This document shows positions 53,503 through 61,522 of a stretch of DNA of 64,000 nucleotides, piece by piece (position 1 is the stretch's first letter; each line of letters begins with the position of its first letter). The DNA is from Streptomyces sp. TRM68416 (GTDB lineage: Bacteria; Actinomycetota; Actinomycetes; Streptomycetales; Streptomycetaceae), in NCBI RefSeq assembly GCF_014596915.1, contig NZ_JACVWU010000017.1, positions 62,001 through 126,000 of the forward strand, read 5' to 3'. The position numbers were made by a program, and so were the translations under genes. The notes under the pieces are model-generated. The model was given only the letters and a program-made list of their open reading frames with translations, did not search any database and was not told where the DNA came from.

Positions 53503-56163
53503 ATGGACGCACTGGCGACCACACAAGTCGCGGGGGAGGACGTCCACCAGCTGACCCCCGCCCAGGTGGCGGACCGGCTCGGCGTCGACCCGGCGGCCGG
53601 GCTCAGCACCCACGAGAGCGTCGAACGGGCGGCCGAACACGGGCCCAACCGGCTGGCCGAACCGGCCCGCCGCCCGGAGTGGCTGAAGTTCCTCGACCAG
53701 TTCCGCAACTGGCTGATCGGCATCCTGCTGCTCGCCGCGGTGGTCGCAGCGGCGATCGGCGACCTCAAGGACGCGCTGGTCATCACCGTCGTCCTGCAGA
53801 TCAACGCCGTGCTCGGCTACCTCCAGGAGCGGCGCGCCGAACGCAGCCTTGAGGCGCTGCGCCGGATGCTGGTGCCCACCGCCCGGGTCCGCCGCGACGG
53901 CACGGAACGCGAGGTCGAGGCGTCCGCCCTGGTCCCGGGGGACGTGGTGCTGCTGGAGGCGGGCGACCGGGTGCCGGCCGACGGGCGTCTCGTCGTCGCG
54001 GAGTCGGTGGAGGTCGCCGAGGCCGCCCTGACCGGCGAGTCCCAGCCGGTCGCCAAGAGCACCGCGCCCACCGGCCCGGTGCCGCTCGCCGAGCGCACCG
54101 GCATGCTGTACATGAACACCGCCCTGACCCGGGGCCGCGCCGAGATGGTCGTCACGGCCACCGGCATGCGCACCGAACTCGGCGCCATCGCCGAGGCGTT
54201 GCGCACCGGCGCGGAACCGCCCAGCCCCCTCCAGGTCCAGCTGGACAGCCTCGGCCGCCGACTGGCCCTGCTCAGCGGCGTCGCCATCGTCGCGTACGCG
54301 CTGATCGCCCTGCTGCGCGGCGAGGGCCTCGGAGACCTCGCGCTGCGCGCCGTCGCCCTCGCGGTCGCCGCCATTCCCGAGGGCCTGCCCGCCGTCCTGG
54401 CCCTCACCCTCGCGCTCGGCGTCTACCGAATGGCCCGCCGCGGCGCCATCGTCAAGCGCCTGGCCTCCGTCGAGTCACTGGGCTCGGCCACCGTCGTGTG
54501 CAGCGACAAGACCGGCACCCTGACCCTGAACGAGATGACCGTCCGCTCCCTGTGGACCGCCGGCCGCCGCTACGACGTCACCGGCGAGGGCTACGGCGTC
54601 CAGGGCGCCGTCCGCGACGCCATGGGCACCGACCGCGCCGACGAACTGCGCGACGCCGTCCTGCCGTTCGCCCTGTGCAACGACGCGCACCTGACCGACG
54701 ACGGCTTCGTCGGCGACCCGACGGAGGCGGCCCTGGTCGTGCTGGCCGCGAAGACAGGCATGGACGCCGACGGGCTGCGCGCCGAGCTGCCGCGCACCGC
54801 CGAACTGCCCTTCGACGCCACCACGAAGTACATGGCCACCTTCCACACCGAGCCCGACGGCCGCACCCGCGTCCACGTCAAGGGCGCGGTCGACGTCCTG
54901 CTCGACCGCTGCACCGAGGTGCTCACCGAGGACGGTGTGCGGGAGTTCGACGCCGGGCTGCGGGACGAGGTCCTCGCCGTGACCGGGCAGCTGGGCGGGG
55001 CGGGACTGCGGGTCCTGGGCGCCGCCACCGCCGTACTCGACGGGCCGCCCGACCCGGCCGAGCTGCCCGGGCTCACCCTCGTGTCGGTGGCCGGGATCGC
55101 CGATCCGCCGCGTCCGCAGGCCCGGGACGCGATGGCGCTGTGCCGGTCCGCCGGCATCGCCGTGAAGATGATCACCGGGGACCATGCCGCCACCGCCGCC
55201 GCCATCGCGCACGAGCTGGACATCACCGGCGAGGTGGTGACGGGCGCCGAACTGGAGGCGATGACCGAGGAGGAACTCGCCGGGCGCATCGACGGCATCG
55301 GCGTCTTCGCCCGGGTCGCCCCCGAGCACAAGGTCACCATCGTGCAGGCGCTCAACCGCCGCGGCCACATCGTCGCCATGACCGGCGACGGCGTGAACGA
55401 CGCCGCCGCGCTGCGGGCCGCCCACATCGGCGTGGCCATGGGACGCACCGGCACGGACGTGGCCAAGGAGGCCGCCGACGTGGTGCTCACCGACGACGAC
55501 TTCTCCACGATCGTGCGGGCCGTCCGCGAGGGACGGGCCATCTACGACAACATCGTCAAGTTCGTGCGCTTCCAGCTGTCCACCAACGTCGGCGCGATCC
55601 TGACCCTGCTGGGCGCCTCCCTGGTCGGCCTGCCCGCCCCCCTGACGGCGGCCCAGCTCCTCTGGATCAACATCATCATGGACGGGCCGCCCGCGATGGC
55701 CCTGGCCGTCGACCCCGCCCGCGACGACGTGATGCGGCACCCGCCGCGCGACCCCCGGGAACGCATCCTGAGCATGCGCCGCCTGCTGGCCATCACCCGG
55801 GCCGGCGCGGTCATGGCCCTGGGCACCGTGGGTCTGCTGGCCCTGGCCCGCGAGCGCATCGACACGGACACCGCGCTGACCATGGCGTTCACCACGTTCG
55901 TGCTGTTCCAGCTCTTCAACTCGCTGTGCGCCCGCGCCGACGACGGCCCCCTGCTCGGCCGCCACCAGCTGCGCAACCGCACCCTGTGGCTGTGCCTGGC
56001 CGGCGTCCTGGCCATCCAGGTCGTCGCCGTCCACCTGCCCTGGGCGCGCAGCGTCTTCGGCACGGTCCCGCTCGACGCGGCCCAGTGGGCGCTGTGCGTG
56101 GGCACGGCCTCGCTGGTGCTGGTGGCGGAGCTGGTGGTCCGGGCGGTCCGGGGGCGCCGGTGA
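53503..56163 (+). CDS. P2-type cation-transporting ATPase, CtpF-like
   Basis: An 886-residue pump of the calcium/sodium class. It has the N-terminal cation-ATPase domain (VHQLTPAQVADRLG, GPNRLAE), actuator ALTGESQPVAK, ion-site helix 4 VAAIPEGLPAVLALTLALG (PEGLP), the phosphorylated Asp335 in CSDKTGTLTLNEMTV, PFDATTKYMATFH in the nucleotide domain (KGAVDVLL), MTGDGVNDAAALRAAHIGVA and the C-terminal helices starting LLWINIIMDGPPAMALAVDP. CtpF (Rv1997) is a DosR-regulated calcium pump of this class. No frame disruption is seen. Confidence 0.94.
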   Translation: MDALATTQVAGEDVHQLTPAQVADRLGVDPAAGLSTHESVERAAEHGPNRLAEPARRPEWLKFLDQFRNWLIGILLLAAVVAAAIGDLKDALVITVVLQINAVLGYLQERRAERSLEALRRMLVPTARVRRDGTEREVEASALVPGDVVLLEAGDRVPADGRLVVAESVEVAEAALTGESQPVAKSTAPTGPVPLAERTGMLYMNTALTRGRAEMVVTATGMRTELGAIAEALRTGAEPPSPLQVQLDSLGRRLALLSGVAIVAYALIALLRGEGLGDLALRAVALAVAAIPEGLPAVLALTLALGVYRMARRGAIVKRLASVESLGSATVVCSDKTGTLTLNEMTVRSLWTAGRRYDVTGEGYGVQGAVRDAMGTDRADELRDAVLPFALCNDAHLTDDGFVGDPTEAALVVLAAKTGMDADGLRAELPRTAELPFDATTKYMATFHTEPDGRTRVHVKGAVDVLLDRCTEVLTEDGVREFDAGLRDEVLAVTGQLGGAGLRVLGAATAVLDGPPDPAELPGLTLVSVAGIADPPRPQARDAMALCRSAGIAVKMITGDHAATAAAIAHELDITGEVVTGAELEAMTEEELAGRIDGIGVFARVAPEHKVTIVQALNRRGHIVAMTGDGVNDAAALRAAHIGVAMGRTGTDVAKEAADVVLTDDDFSTIVRAVREGRAIYDNIVKFVRFQLSTNVGAILTLLGASLVGLPAPLTAAQLLWINIIMDGPPAMALAVDPARDDVMRHPPRDPRERILSMRRLLAITRAGAVMALGTVGLLALARERIDTDTALTMAFTTFVLFQLFNSLCARADDGPLLGRHQLRNRTLWLCLAGVLAIQVVAVHLPWARSVFGTVPLDAAQWALCVGTASLVLVAELVVRAVRGRR

Positions 56164-56206
56164 GGGCGACCCGGCCCGGCGGTGAGGCCGAACCCGCCCG
56201 GCGGCC

Positions 56207-56250
56207 GGTGCCGTACCGCTCAGCGGGCGGTGCGGCACCGGAGTCGGGCT
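56207..56250. repeat. Partial copy of the 3' end of the DevR-like gene
   Basis: GGTGCCGTACCGCTCAGCGG and the next 9 bases match 56334-56362 exactly, and the similarity goes on to about 56250/56377. The second copy is the real end of the regulator gene with its stop codon. The stretch between them is a run of CCCGGCGG-type repeats. Confidence 0.75.
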
Positions 56251-56346
56251 GCGGACCCTGCCTGGTGGCGAGGCGGACCCACCCCGGCGGGTGCCACCCC
56301 GCCCGGCGGCAGGTGTGGCCCCGCCCGGCGGCGGGTGCCGTACCGC

Positions 56347-57060
56347 TCAGCGGGCGGTGCGGCCGCCGGTGTCGGGCTGCTGCTCCGGCTGTTCCAGATG
56401 GGTCGCGAGCACGGCCGCCTGCACCCGGCGTTGCACACCGAGCTTGGACAGCAGCCGGGAGATGTGGTTCTTGACCGTCTTCTCCGACAGGTACAGCCGC
56501 TTGCCGATCTCCCGGTTGGTCAGCCCGTCGCCGATCAGCGCGAGGATCTCCCGCTCGCGCGGCGACAGGCCGGCCAGCTCGGGGGCCTCGGCAGGCTGCT
56601 CGGCGGGCTCCGTGCGCAGGGACTTCATCAGGCGGGCGGTCGTCGCGGGGTCCAGCATCGACTGGCCGGAGGCGACCGTGCGCACCGCCGAGACCAGGTC
56701 CGAGCCGCGGATCTGCTTCAGGACATACCCCGACGCCCCGGCCATGATGGCGTCCAGCAGGGCATCGTCGTCGTCGAACGAGGTCAGCATCAGCACCGCC
56801 AGCTCCGGCATCCGGCTGCGCAGCTCCCGGCAGACGGAGATCCCGTCCCCGTCGGGCAGGCGCACGTCGAGGACGGCCACGTGCGGCCGTACGGCGGGGG
56901 CGCGGACAAGGGCGTGCGCGACGTTCTCGGCGTCGCCGACCACCGAGATGTCCGGCTCGGCGTCCAGCAGGTCGGACAGGCCGCGCCGGACCACCTCGTG
57001 ATCGTCCAGCAGGAAGACGCGGATCGGATCCTGCGCCGTGAATGTGCGTGACTCGGTCAT
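56347..57060 (-). CDS. DevR/OsdR-type NarL-family response regulator
   Basis: A 237-residue regulator. The receiver domain (12-130) has Asp19/Asp20 (FLLDDHEVVRRGL), phospho-acceptor Asp65 (VAVLDVRLPDGDG), Thr93 and Lys115 (GYVLKQI). The LuxR-type HTH (~165-225) reads LSPREREILALIGDGLTNRE, then IGKRLYLSEKTVKNHISRLL; EKTVKN-(Y/H)-(V/I)-SRLL and KLG-x-x-RR-x-QAAV are those of DevR/DosR. The gene has a perfect-armed box 83 bp upstream, which suggests autoregulation. Its sensor kinase is not in the window. The real start is 57060 (AAGGGG upstream). Confidence 0.93.
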   Translation of the reverse strand: MTESRTFTAQDPIRVFLLDDHEVVRRGLSDLLDAEPDISVVGDAENVAHALVRAPAVRPHVAVLDVRLPDGDGISVCRELRSRMPELAVLMLTSFDDDDALLDAIMAGASGYVLKQIRGSDLVSAVRTVASGQSMLDPATTARLMKSLRTEPAEQPAEAPELAGLSPREREILALIGDGLTNREIGKRLYLSEKTVKNHISRLLSKLGVQRRVQAAVLATHLEQPEQQPDTGGRTAR

Positions 57061-57142
57061 CTCGACCCCTTCGTCCCCGGTGACGTGGACGGACTGCGGG
57101 CCGCCCACAGCCGATCGTCACCCGCCGGGGCCGAAGGTACCA

Positions 57143-57156
57143 GGGCCGACCGGCCC
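57143..57156. promoter_or_regulatory. DevR-type box upstream of the regulator gene
   Basis: GGGCCGACCGGCCC, perfect 6-bp arms around AC, 83 bp before the start codon at 57060. Confidence 0.7.
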
Positions 57157-57273
57157 GGGTCGCTACGGCGAGACTCCGTCCCGGCGCACGGACCATATGC
57201 GGCGGAGCGGTTGTGCTTGCCCTCCGCGACGAGGCGGGTCCGGCCGGCCCCGCAGGGCTTGCCGCATGCAGTT

Positions 57274-57290
57274 GTAACAAATGTGGTTAC
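57274..57290. promoter_or_regulatory. Putative Rrf2 operator, first copy
   Basis: GTAACAAATGTGGTTAC, inverted repeat GTAAC-N7-GTTAC, 37 bp before the rrf2 start. The AT-rich site stands out in GC-rich DNA and recurs before the SnoaL-like gene. Confidence 0.75.
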
Positions 57291-57326
57291 GATTGGGGTC
57301 GAGTGTCATGGGAGGTGGGGTCCGGC

Positions 57327-57758
57327 ATGAGTGCCAACAGCAGACTGACCATCGCGGCGCACGCCCTGACATGGATCGGGTTGTATCAGCGGCGTGGCCA
57401 CGAGGTCGCCACCTCCGAGCAGATCGCGACGAGCGTCAACACCAACCCCGTGGTGATTCGCCGCCTGCTGGGTGAGCTGCGCAAGGCCGGCCTGGCCGAT
57501 TCACGGCGAGGTGCGGGGGCGGGCTGGATGCTCGCGCGGGACCTGGCGGCGATTACTCTGCTCGACGTCTATCGGGCGATCGAAGCGGGGCCGGTCTTCG
57601 CCCTGTATCGCGCGACGCCGGACCCCGAGTGCGTGGTGGGCCACGGCATCGGGCCGGTGATGACCGCCGTGTACGACGGTGTGGAGGCCGCCCTGTGCGG
57701 GGAGCTGGCCAAGACCACGCTGGAGGACGTACTGCGGGACATCTTGAAAGCCGCCTGA
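57327..57758 (+). CDS. Rrf2-family transcriptional regulator
   Basis: A 143-residue Rrf2 protein. Winged helix residues ~8-80: IAAHALTWIGLYQRRGHEVA, TSEQIATSVNTNPVVIRRLL (recognition helix), LRKAGLADSRRGAGAGWMLA. The three-Cys cluster that binds Fe-S in IscR, NsrR and RsrR is not present; only Cys in PECVVG and ALCGEL remain, as in the YwnA/YwgB-like group that senses small molecules or thiol stress. Two 17-bp inverted repeats, one before this gene and one before the SnoaL-like gene, look like its operators. Confidence 0.9.
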   Translation: MSANSRLTIAAHALTWIGLYQRRGHEVATSEQIATSVNTNPVVIRRLLGELRKAGLADSRRGAGAGWMLARDLAAITLLDVYRAIEAGPVFALYRATPDPECVVGHGIGPVMTAVYDGVEAALCGELAKTTLEDVLRDILKAA

Positions 57759-57813
57759 CCTCGGACCGCACGCTTTCCCTGGCCGAGGGGAGCCGCAGTC
57801 CACACCCATTGAT

Positions 57814-57830
57814 GTAACCAAATTCGTTAC
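57814..57830. promoter_or_regulatory. Putative Rrf2 operator, second copy
   Basis: GTAACCAAATTCGTTAC, same GTAAC-N7-GTTAC form, 27 bp before the SnoaL-like start codon. Confidence 0.75.
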
Positions 57831-57857
57831 GACGAAGAGATGGAGAAGACAAGGGCG

Positions 57858-58274
57858 ATGGCAACAGACACTCAGATCTCGCGGACCGTGGCCGAGAAGT
57901 TCGTGGAGCGCCTCGGCCGGCAGGACCGCGACGGCATCCAGGAACTGTTCTCCGAGGAGATCGACTGGTATGTCCCCGACAGCACCGCGCTGCCCTGGAC
58001 CGGGCGCCGGACACGCCGGGAGCAGGTCGCGCCGTACTTCACCACGATGTGGTCGCACTTGGCGGAAGGCCGGAGCAAGGTTGTGCTGGAGCGCTTCATC
58101 GTCGACGGTGGTGACGTGGTGCTGCTGGCGGTCTTCACGCACACCGCCGCACCCACCGGCAAGGAGTTCACCACACCGGTGGCCCTGCACCTGGCGATCG
58201 AGGACGGCCGGATCACCCGCCTGCACGTGTACGAGGACACGCTGGCCGTCGCCGAGGCGTTCGACGCCGGCTGA
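57858..58274 (+). CDS. SnoaL-like/nuclear transport factor 2-fold protein
   Basis: A 138-residue NTF2-fold protein. The order EKFVERLGRQDRDGIQELFS, IDWYVPDSTALPWTGRRTRR, APYFTTMWSHLAEG, and LHLAIEDGRITRLHVYEDTL AVAEAF is that of SnoaL-like ketosteroid-isomerase relatives. Such proteins may isomerise, hydrolyse or bind small molecules; many are stress-linked. ATG 57858 follows GGAGAAG by nine bases; ATG 57840 has no spacing for a ribosome site. It is the probable target of the Rrf2 regulator. Confidence 0.85.
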   Translation: MATDTQISRTVAEKFVERLGRQDRDGIQELFSEEIDWYVPDSTALPWTGRRTRREQVAPYFTTMWSHLAEGRSKVVLERFIVDGGDVVLLAVFTHTAAPTGKEFTTPVALHLAIEDGRITRLHVYEDTLAVAEAFDAG

Positions 58275-58335
58275 GCGGAGGGACTTCAGGGCCCCTGTGG
58301 ACTGAGCATCGGCAACACGGAAGTTGGAACGAACC

Positions 58336-58428
58336 ATGAACGAAAACGCCCTCCACGCGCAGCGCGAGGCAACAGCCGTCCCGTACTTCCGCCTGCCGCC
58401 GATCCGGCACTCCTCGAACTGGCTCTGA
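58336..58428 (+). CDS. Small 30-residue peptide, unknown
   Basis: A short gene, ATG 58336 to TGA 58428, 61 bp after the SnoaL-like stop and six bases short of the convergent AraC stop. It reads MNENALHAQREATAVPYFRL and ends PPIRHSSNWL. The N-terminal half is polar and helical, the end is compact and aromatic. A GGAAG lies 12 bases upstream. A small peptide in this place could be a substrate for modification, a leader, or a simple unexpressed frame. I cannot assign it. Confidence 0.4.
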   Translation: MNENALHAQREATAVPYFRLPPIRHSSNWL

Positions 58429-58434
58429 GCTGTG

Positions 58435-59322
58435 TCAGCCCTCGCGGCGCAGTGCGGCCGGTGTCGTGCCGAGGTGGGAGCGGATCACTCGGGTCAGGTG
58501 TTCCTGGTGGGAGAAGCCGCAGGCGGCCGCCACCTGGGCGATGGGCATGGATCCGGCGCGCAGGAGGCGGGCGGCCCGCTCCACGCGCAGCCGCACGAGG
58601 TACCGGTGCGGAGGGCACCCCGTGCGGGCCCTGAAACGCCGGGCGAACTGGCTGACACCGAGCCCCGCGGCCGAGGCGAGGTCCTCCAGCGACAGCGGCT
58701 CGGAGAGCCCGGCGTCCATGAGTTCCCGAACGGCCGCGAACTGCCGGTCGCTCAGGCCTGCTTGCCGCTGTTTCGGCTCGGCGACGGAGTGCCGAACGCT
58801 GTGGCGGCGGGCCAGTTGGGCCGCGGTCATGAGCGCGAGCTGATCCGCATAGGTGCTCGCGCTGGGCTCCCAGCGCCGTACCACACCATCGAGCGCCAGA
58901 ACGAGCTGCTCCAGCAGCGGATCCGTGGTGCCGAACTCCTCCTTCAGCCGCACCGGCCGACCGTCCTCCGCCGTCTCTGCCGTCGCCTGGAGGGCCGCGT
59001 CCGCCAGATAGACGTGCACCGTGTTCAGATGACCGCCGAGTTCCACGTCCAGCTCCGTGGCGGCCGGATGCAGGAACAGCCCACCGGGCGGAACCTGCCG
59101 TGCGGCCGTCAACCCCCGGCGTCCCCTCCGGACCCTGACCGGGCCGTCCAGATGCAGGATCACCAGGTGGCTGTCGGCGCCCTGAAAAGCGTCCCGGTAC
59201 GGCAGTTCCCGTTGCGTCGATACGTACAACTGCTCCCAGCCAAGTCCCGTGCTGGTGCGGACCGGACGCACCCCGGGGCGCGTCAGGATGCCGTGGGTGT
59301 CACCGAGGCCCAGCTCGCTCAT
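58435..59322 (-). CDS. AraC-family regulator of the hydroxyquinol operon
   Basis: A 295-residue AraC/XylS protein with an N-terminal effector domain (1-180; SHLVILHLDGPVRVRRGRRG, the beta-strand region of AraC-binding-like proteins) and a C-terminal pair of HTHs (~195-290): LSLEDLASAAGLGVSQFARR and MPIAQVAAACGFSHQEHLTR followed by FRARTGCPPHRYLVRLRVER as the linker. The ATG has AAGGAGGG. It is divergent from the catabolic fusion gene, so it probably activates that gene in response to resorcinol or a related aromatic. Confidence 0.92.
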   Translation of the reverse strand: MSELGLGDTHGILTRPGVRPVRTSTGLGWEQLYVSTQRELPYRDAFQGADSHLVILHLDGPVRVRRGRRGLTAARQVPPGGLFLHPAATELDVELGGHLNTVHVYLADAALQATAETAEDGRPVRLKEEFGTTDPLLEQLVLALDGVVRRWEPSASTYADQLALMTAAQLARRHSVRHSVAEPKQRQAGLSDRQFAAVRELMDAGLSEPLSLEDLASAAGLGVSQFARRFRARTGCPPHRYLVRLRVERAARLLRAGSMPIAQVAAACGFSHQEHLTRVIRSHLGTTPAALRREG

Positions 59323-59501
59323 GAGGCCCTCCTTCGGGGCACAGTCGTGCTGCCCTCCGGCACGGCCGGGCAAGCACGGCACGGGCCGCGGCCCGACGCC
59401 GCTTTTGTGCAAGGCGATGCCGAGATTATGCAGGAACGGCGGGCGCACGGGCCCGAATACTGCGGTAGACCCACAGGCCTCGCAGCATGGAGAGCGGCTT
59501 C

Positions 59502-61451
59502 ATGAGGAGTTTCGTGCACACCACCGGCCCCAGCCGGGTGGTGTTCGGCGCGGGCACGGTTCCGCGGGTCAGCGAGGAGGTCGAGCGTCTCGGCGGGACC
59601 CGGGTACTGCTCCTCTCCGGCGGATCCCCGGCCCTGCGCAAGGACGTCGAACGGCTCCGCGCAGCGCTGGGCGACGTGGCGGTGGCCGAGTTCGACGGCG
59701 CGGCCATGCACACCCCCGTCGAGGTGACCGAGCGGGCCCTGCGCCTGCTGCGCGACCGGGACGTGGACTGCCTGGTGGCCATCGGTGGAGGCTCGACGAC
59801 CGGCCTCGCGAAGGCGCTGGCCGTACGCACTGACCTGCCCCAGGTCATCGTGCCGACCACCTACGCCGGCTCCGAGGTCACCCCCGTGCTCGGGGAGACG
59901 GCGGACGGCCGGAAGGTCACCCGGTCCTCGCCGGCGATCCTGCCGGAAACGGTCGTGTACGACGTGGAGCTCACCCTCGGGCTGCCGCTCCCGATGTCGG
60001 TGACCAGCGGCGTCAACGCACTGGCCCACGCCGTGGAAGCCCTCTACTCACCGGACGCCACTCCGGTCACCGACGCCATGGCCCTGGAGGCCGTCGCGGC
60101 CATAGCCCGTGCCCTCCCCGCCCTCCACGACGACCCCTCCGACATCGAGGCCCGGGCGGAACTGCTGCAGGCGGCCTGGCTGGCGGGCACCTGCCTCGGT
60201 GCCGTCGGCATGGGGCTGCACCACAAGCTCTGCCACACCCTGGGCGGCACCTTCGGTCTGCCGCACGCCGAGACCCACACCGTGGTCCTTCCGCACGCCA
60301 TGGCGTACAACGCGCCCGCCGTACCGGAGGCGATGGACCGTATCGCGCGCGCCTTGGGCGCCCCCGATGCGCCCACCGGTGTCTTCGACCTGATCCGCAG
60401 GGTCGGCGGCCCGACGTCGCTACGCGATCTCGGCATGGCGGCGGCCGATCTGGACCGCGCGGCGGAACTGGCCACCGCACAGCCGTATCCGAACCCGCGC
60501 GAGCTTACCCGCGGCGGTCTCGCGGACCTGCTGGGAGACGCCTGGCACGGCCACCGCCCGCAGGCAGCGGCCGCCTCCGCACCCGACCTGCGCCCGCTGA
60601 CCGACGAGGTCGTGGCGAGCTTCGGCGGCTGCACGAACCCGCGCCTGAAACAGCTGCTCACCGATCTCGCGCGCACCCTGCACGCCTACACCATCCGCAA
60701 CGACCTCACCCCGCGGGAGTGGCAGCGGGCCATCGACTTCCTCACCGCGGCCGGCCACATCACCACCGACACCCGGCAGGAGTTCATCCTGCTCTCCGAC
60801 ACCCTCGGTGTGTCCAGCGTGGTCGACGCCCTCGCCAACTCCCGTAACCCTGACACCACTTCCTCCGCCATCCTCGGCCCCTTCTACGTGGCAGGGCCGC
60901 CCTCCGCCGGACACGGCAGCGACATCGCCGGAGAGTTCACGGGCACACCGATGTGGGCGGACATCCAGGTGACCGACCAGGAAGGGCAGCCGGTCGCCGG
61001 TGCCGTGGTGGACGTGTGGCAGTCCAACGAGGACGGCTTCTACGACGTCCAACTGCCCGACCTGGACGGGCCGGTGCTGCGCGCCCGGTTCACCACGGAT
61101 GCCGACGGACGGTTCACGTTCTGGTCGATCCTCCCCTCGGAATACCCGATCCCGGACGACGGACCGGTCGGCAGGATGCTCTCCGCCGTGGGCCGCCACC
61201 CCTACCGCGCCCCGCACGTGCACTTCCTGATCAACGCCACCGGCCACCAGCCGCTGATCACCCAGTTGTTCGTCCGGGGCGGGGCCTACCTCGACGGAGC
61301 CCCCGGGCGGCGGGATGCGGTCTTCGGCGTCAAGGACGACCTGATCACCGACTTCGTCCGGCGAACCGGCCCGACGCCCGACGGCCGGCCCGTCGACGGT
61401 GAGTGGCGCCTGCTCGAGTTCACCTTCCGCATCGCGCGCCTCGGCGACTGA
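59502..61451 (+). CDS. Maleylacetate reductase-hydroxyquinol 1,2-dioxygenase fusion
   Basis: A 649-residue bifunctional enzyme. Residues 1-350 form a maleylacetate reductase (iron-type alcohol dehydrogenase fold: RVVFGAGTVPRVSEEVERLG, CLVAIGGGSTTGLAKALAV, PTTYAGSEVTPVLGET, GLHHKLCHTLGGTFGLPHAE). Residues ~370-649 form an intradiol dioxygenase with the helical N-cap and Fe(III) ligands Tyr in DGFYDVQ, Tyr and two His in RHPYRAPHVHFLI. Together they turn hydroxyquinol to maleylacetate and then 3-oxoadipate. ATG 59502 has GGAGAG eight bases upstream; ATG 59487 would add five residues. Fusions of this pair are known in some actinomycetes. Confidence 0.93.
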   Translation: MRSFVHTTGPSRVVFGAGTVPRVSEEVERLGGTRVLLLSGGSPALRKDVERLRAALGDVAVAEFDGAAMHTPVEVTERALRLLRDRDVDCLVAIGGGSTTGLAKALAVRTDLPQVIVPTTYAGSEVTPVLGETADGRKVTRSSPAILPETVVYDVELTLGLPLPMSVTSGVNALAHAVEALYSPDATPVTDAMALEAVAAIARALPALHDDPSDIEARAELLQAAWLAGTCLGAVGMGLHHKLCHTLGGTFGLPHAETHTVVLPHAMAYNAPAVPEAMDRIARALGAPDAPTGVFDLIRRVGGPTSLRDLGMAAADLDRAAELATAQPYPNPRELTRGGLADLLGDAWHGHRPQAAAASAPDLRPLTDEVVASFGGCTNPRLKQLLTDLARTLHAYTIRNDLTPREWQRAIDFLTAAGHITTDTRQEFILLSDTLGVSSVVDALANSRNPDTTSSAILGPFYVAGPPSAGHGSDIAGEFTGTPMWADIQVTDQEGQPVAGAVVDVWQSNEDGFYDVQLPDLDGPVLRARFTTDADGRFTFWSILPSEYPIPDDGPVGRMLSAVGRHPYRAPHVHFLINATGHQPLITQLFVRGGAYLDGAPGRRDAVFGVKDDLITDFVRRTGPTPDGRPVDGEWRLLEFTFRIARLGD

Positions 61452-61522
61452 GCACGCCTCGGACGCCGCACAGCACGCAGTCCCCCTGACGTGTTTCACA
61501 CAGCTTCCCGGAGTCAGCCAGC

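Noticed and set aside
57327..57758. Rrf2 protein as an NsrR or IscR Fe-S sensor
   Set aside because: The three-Cys cluster is missing.
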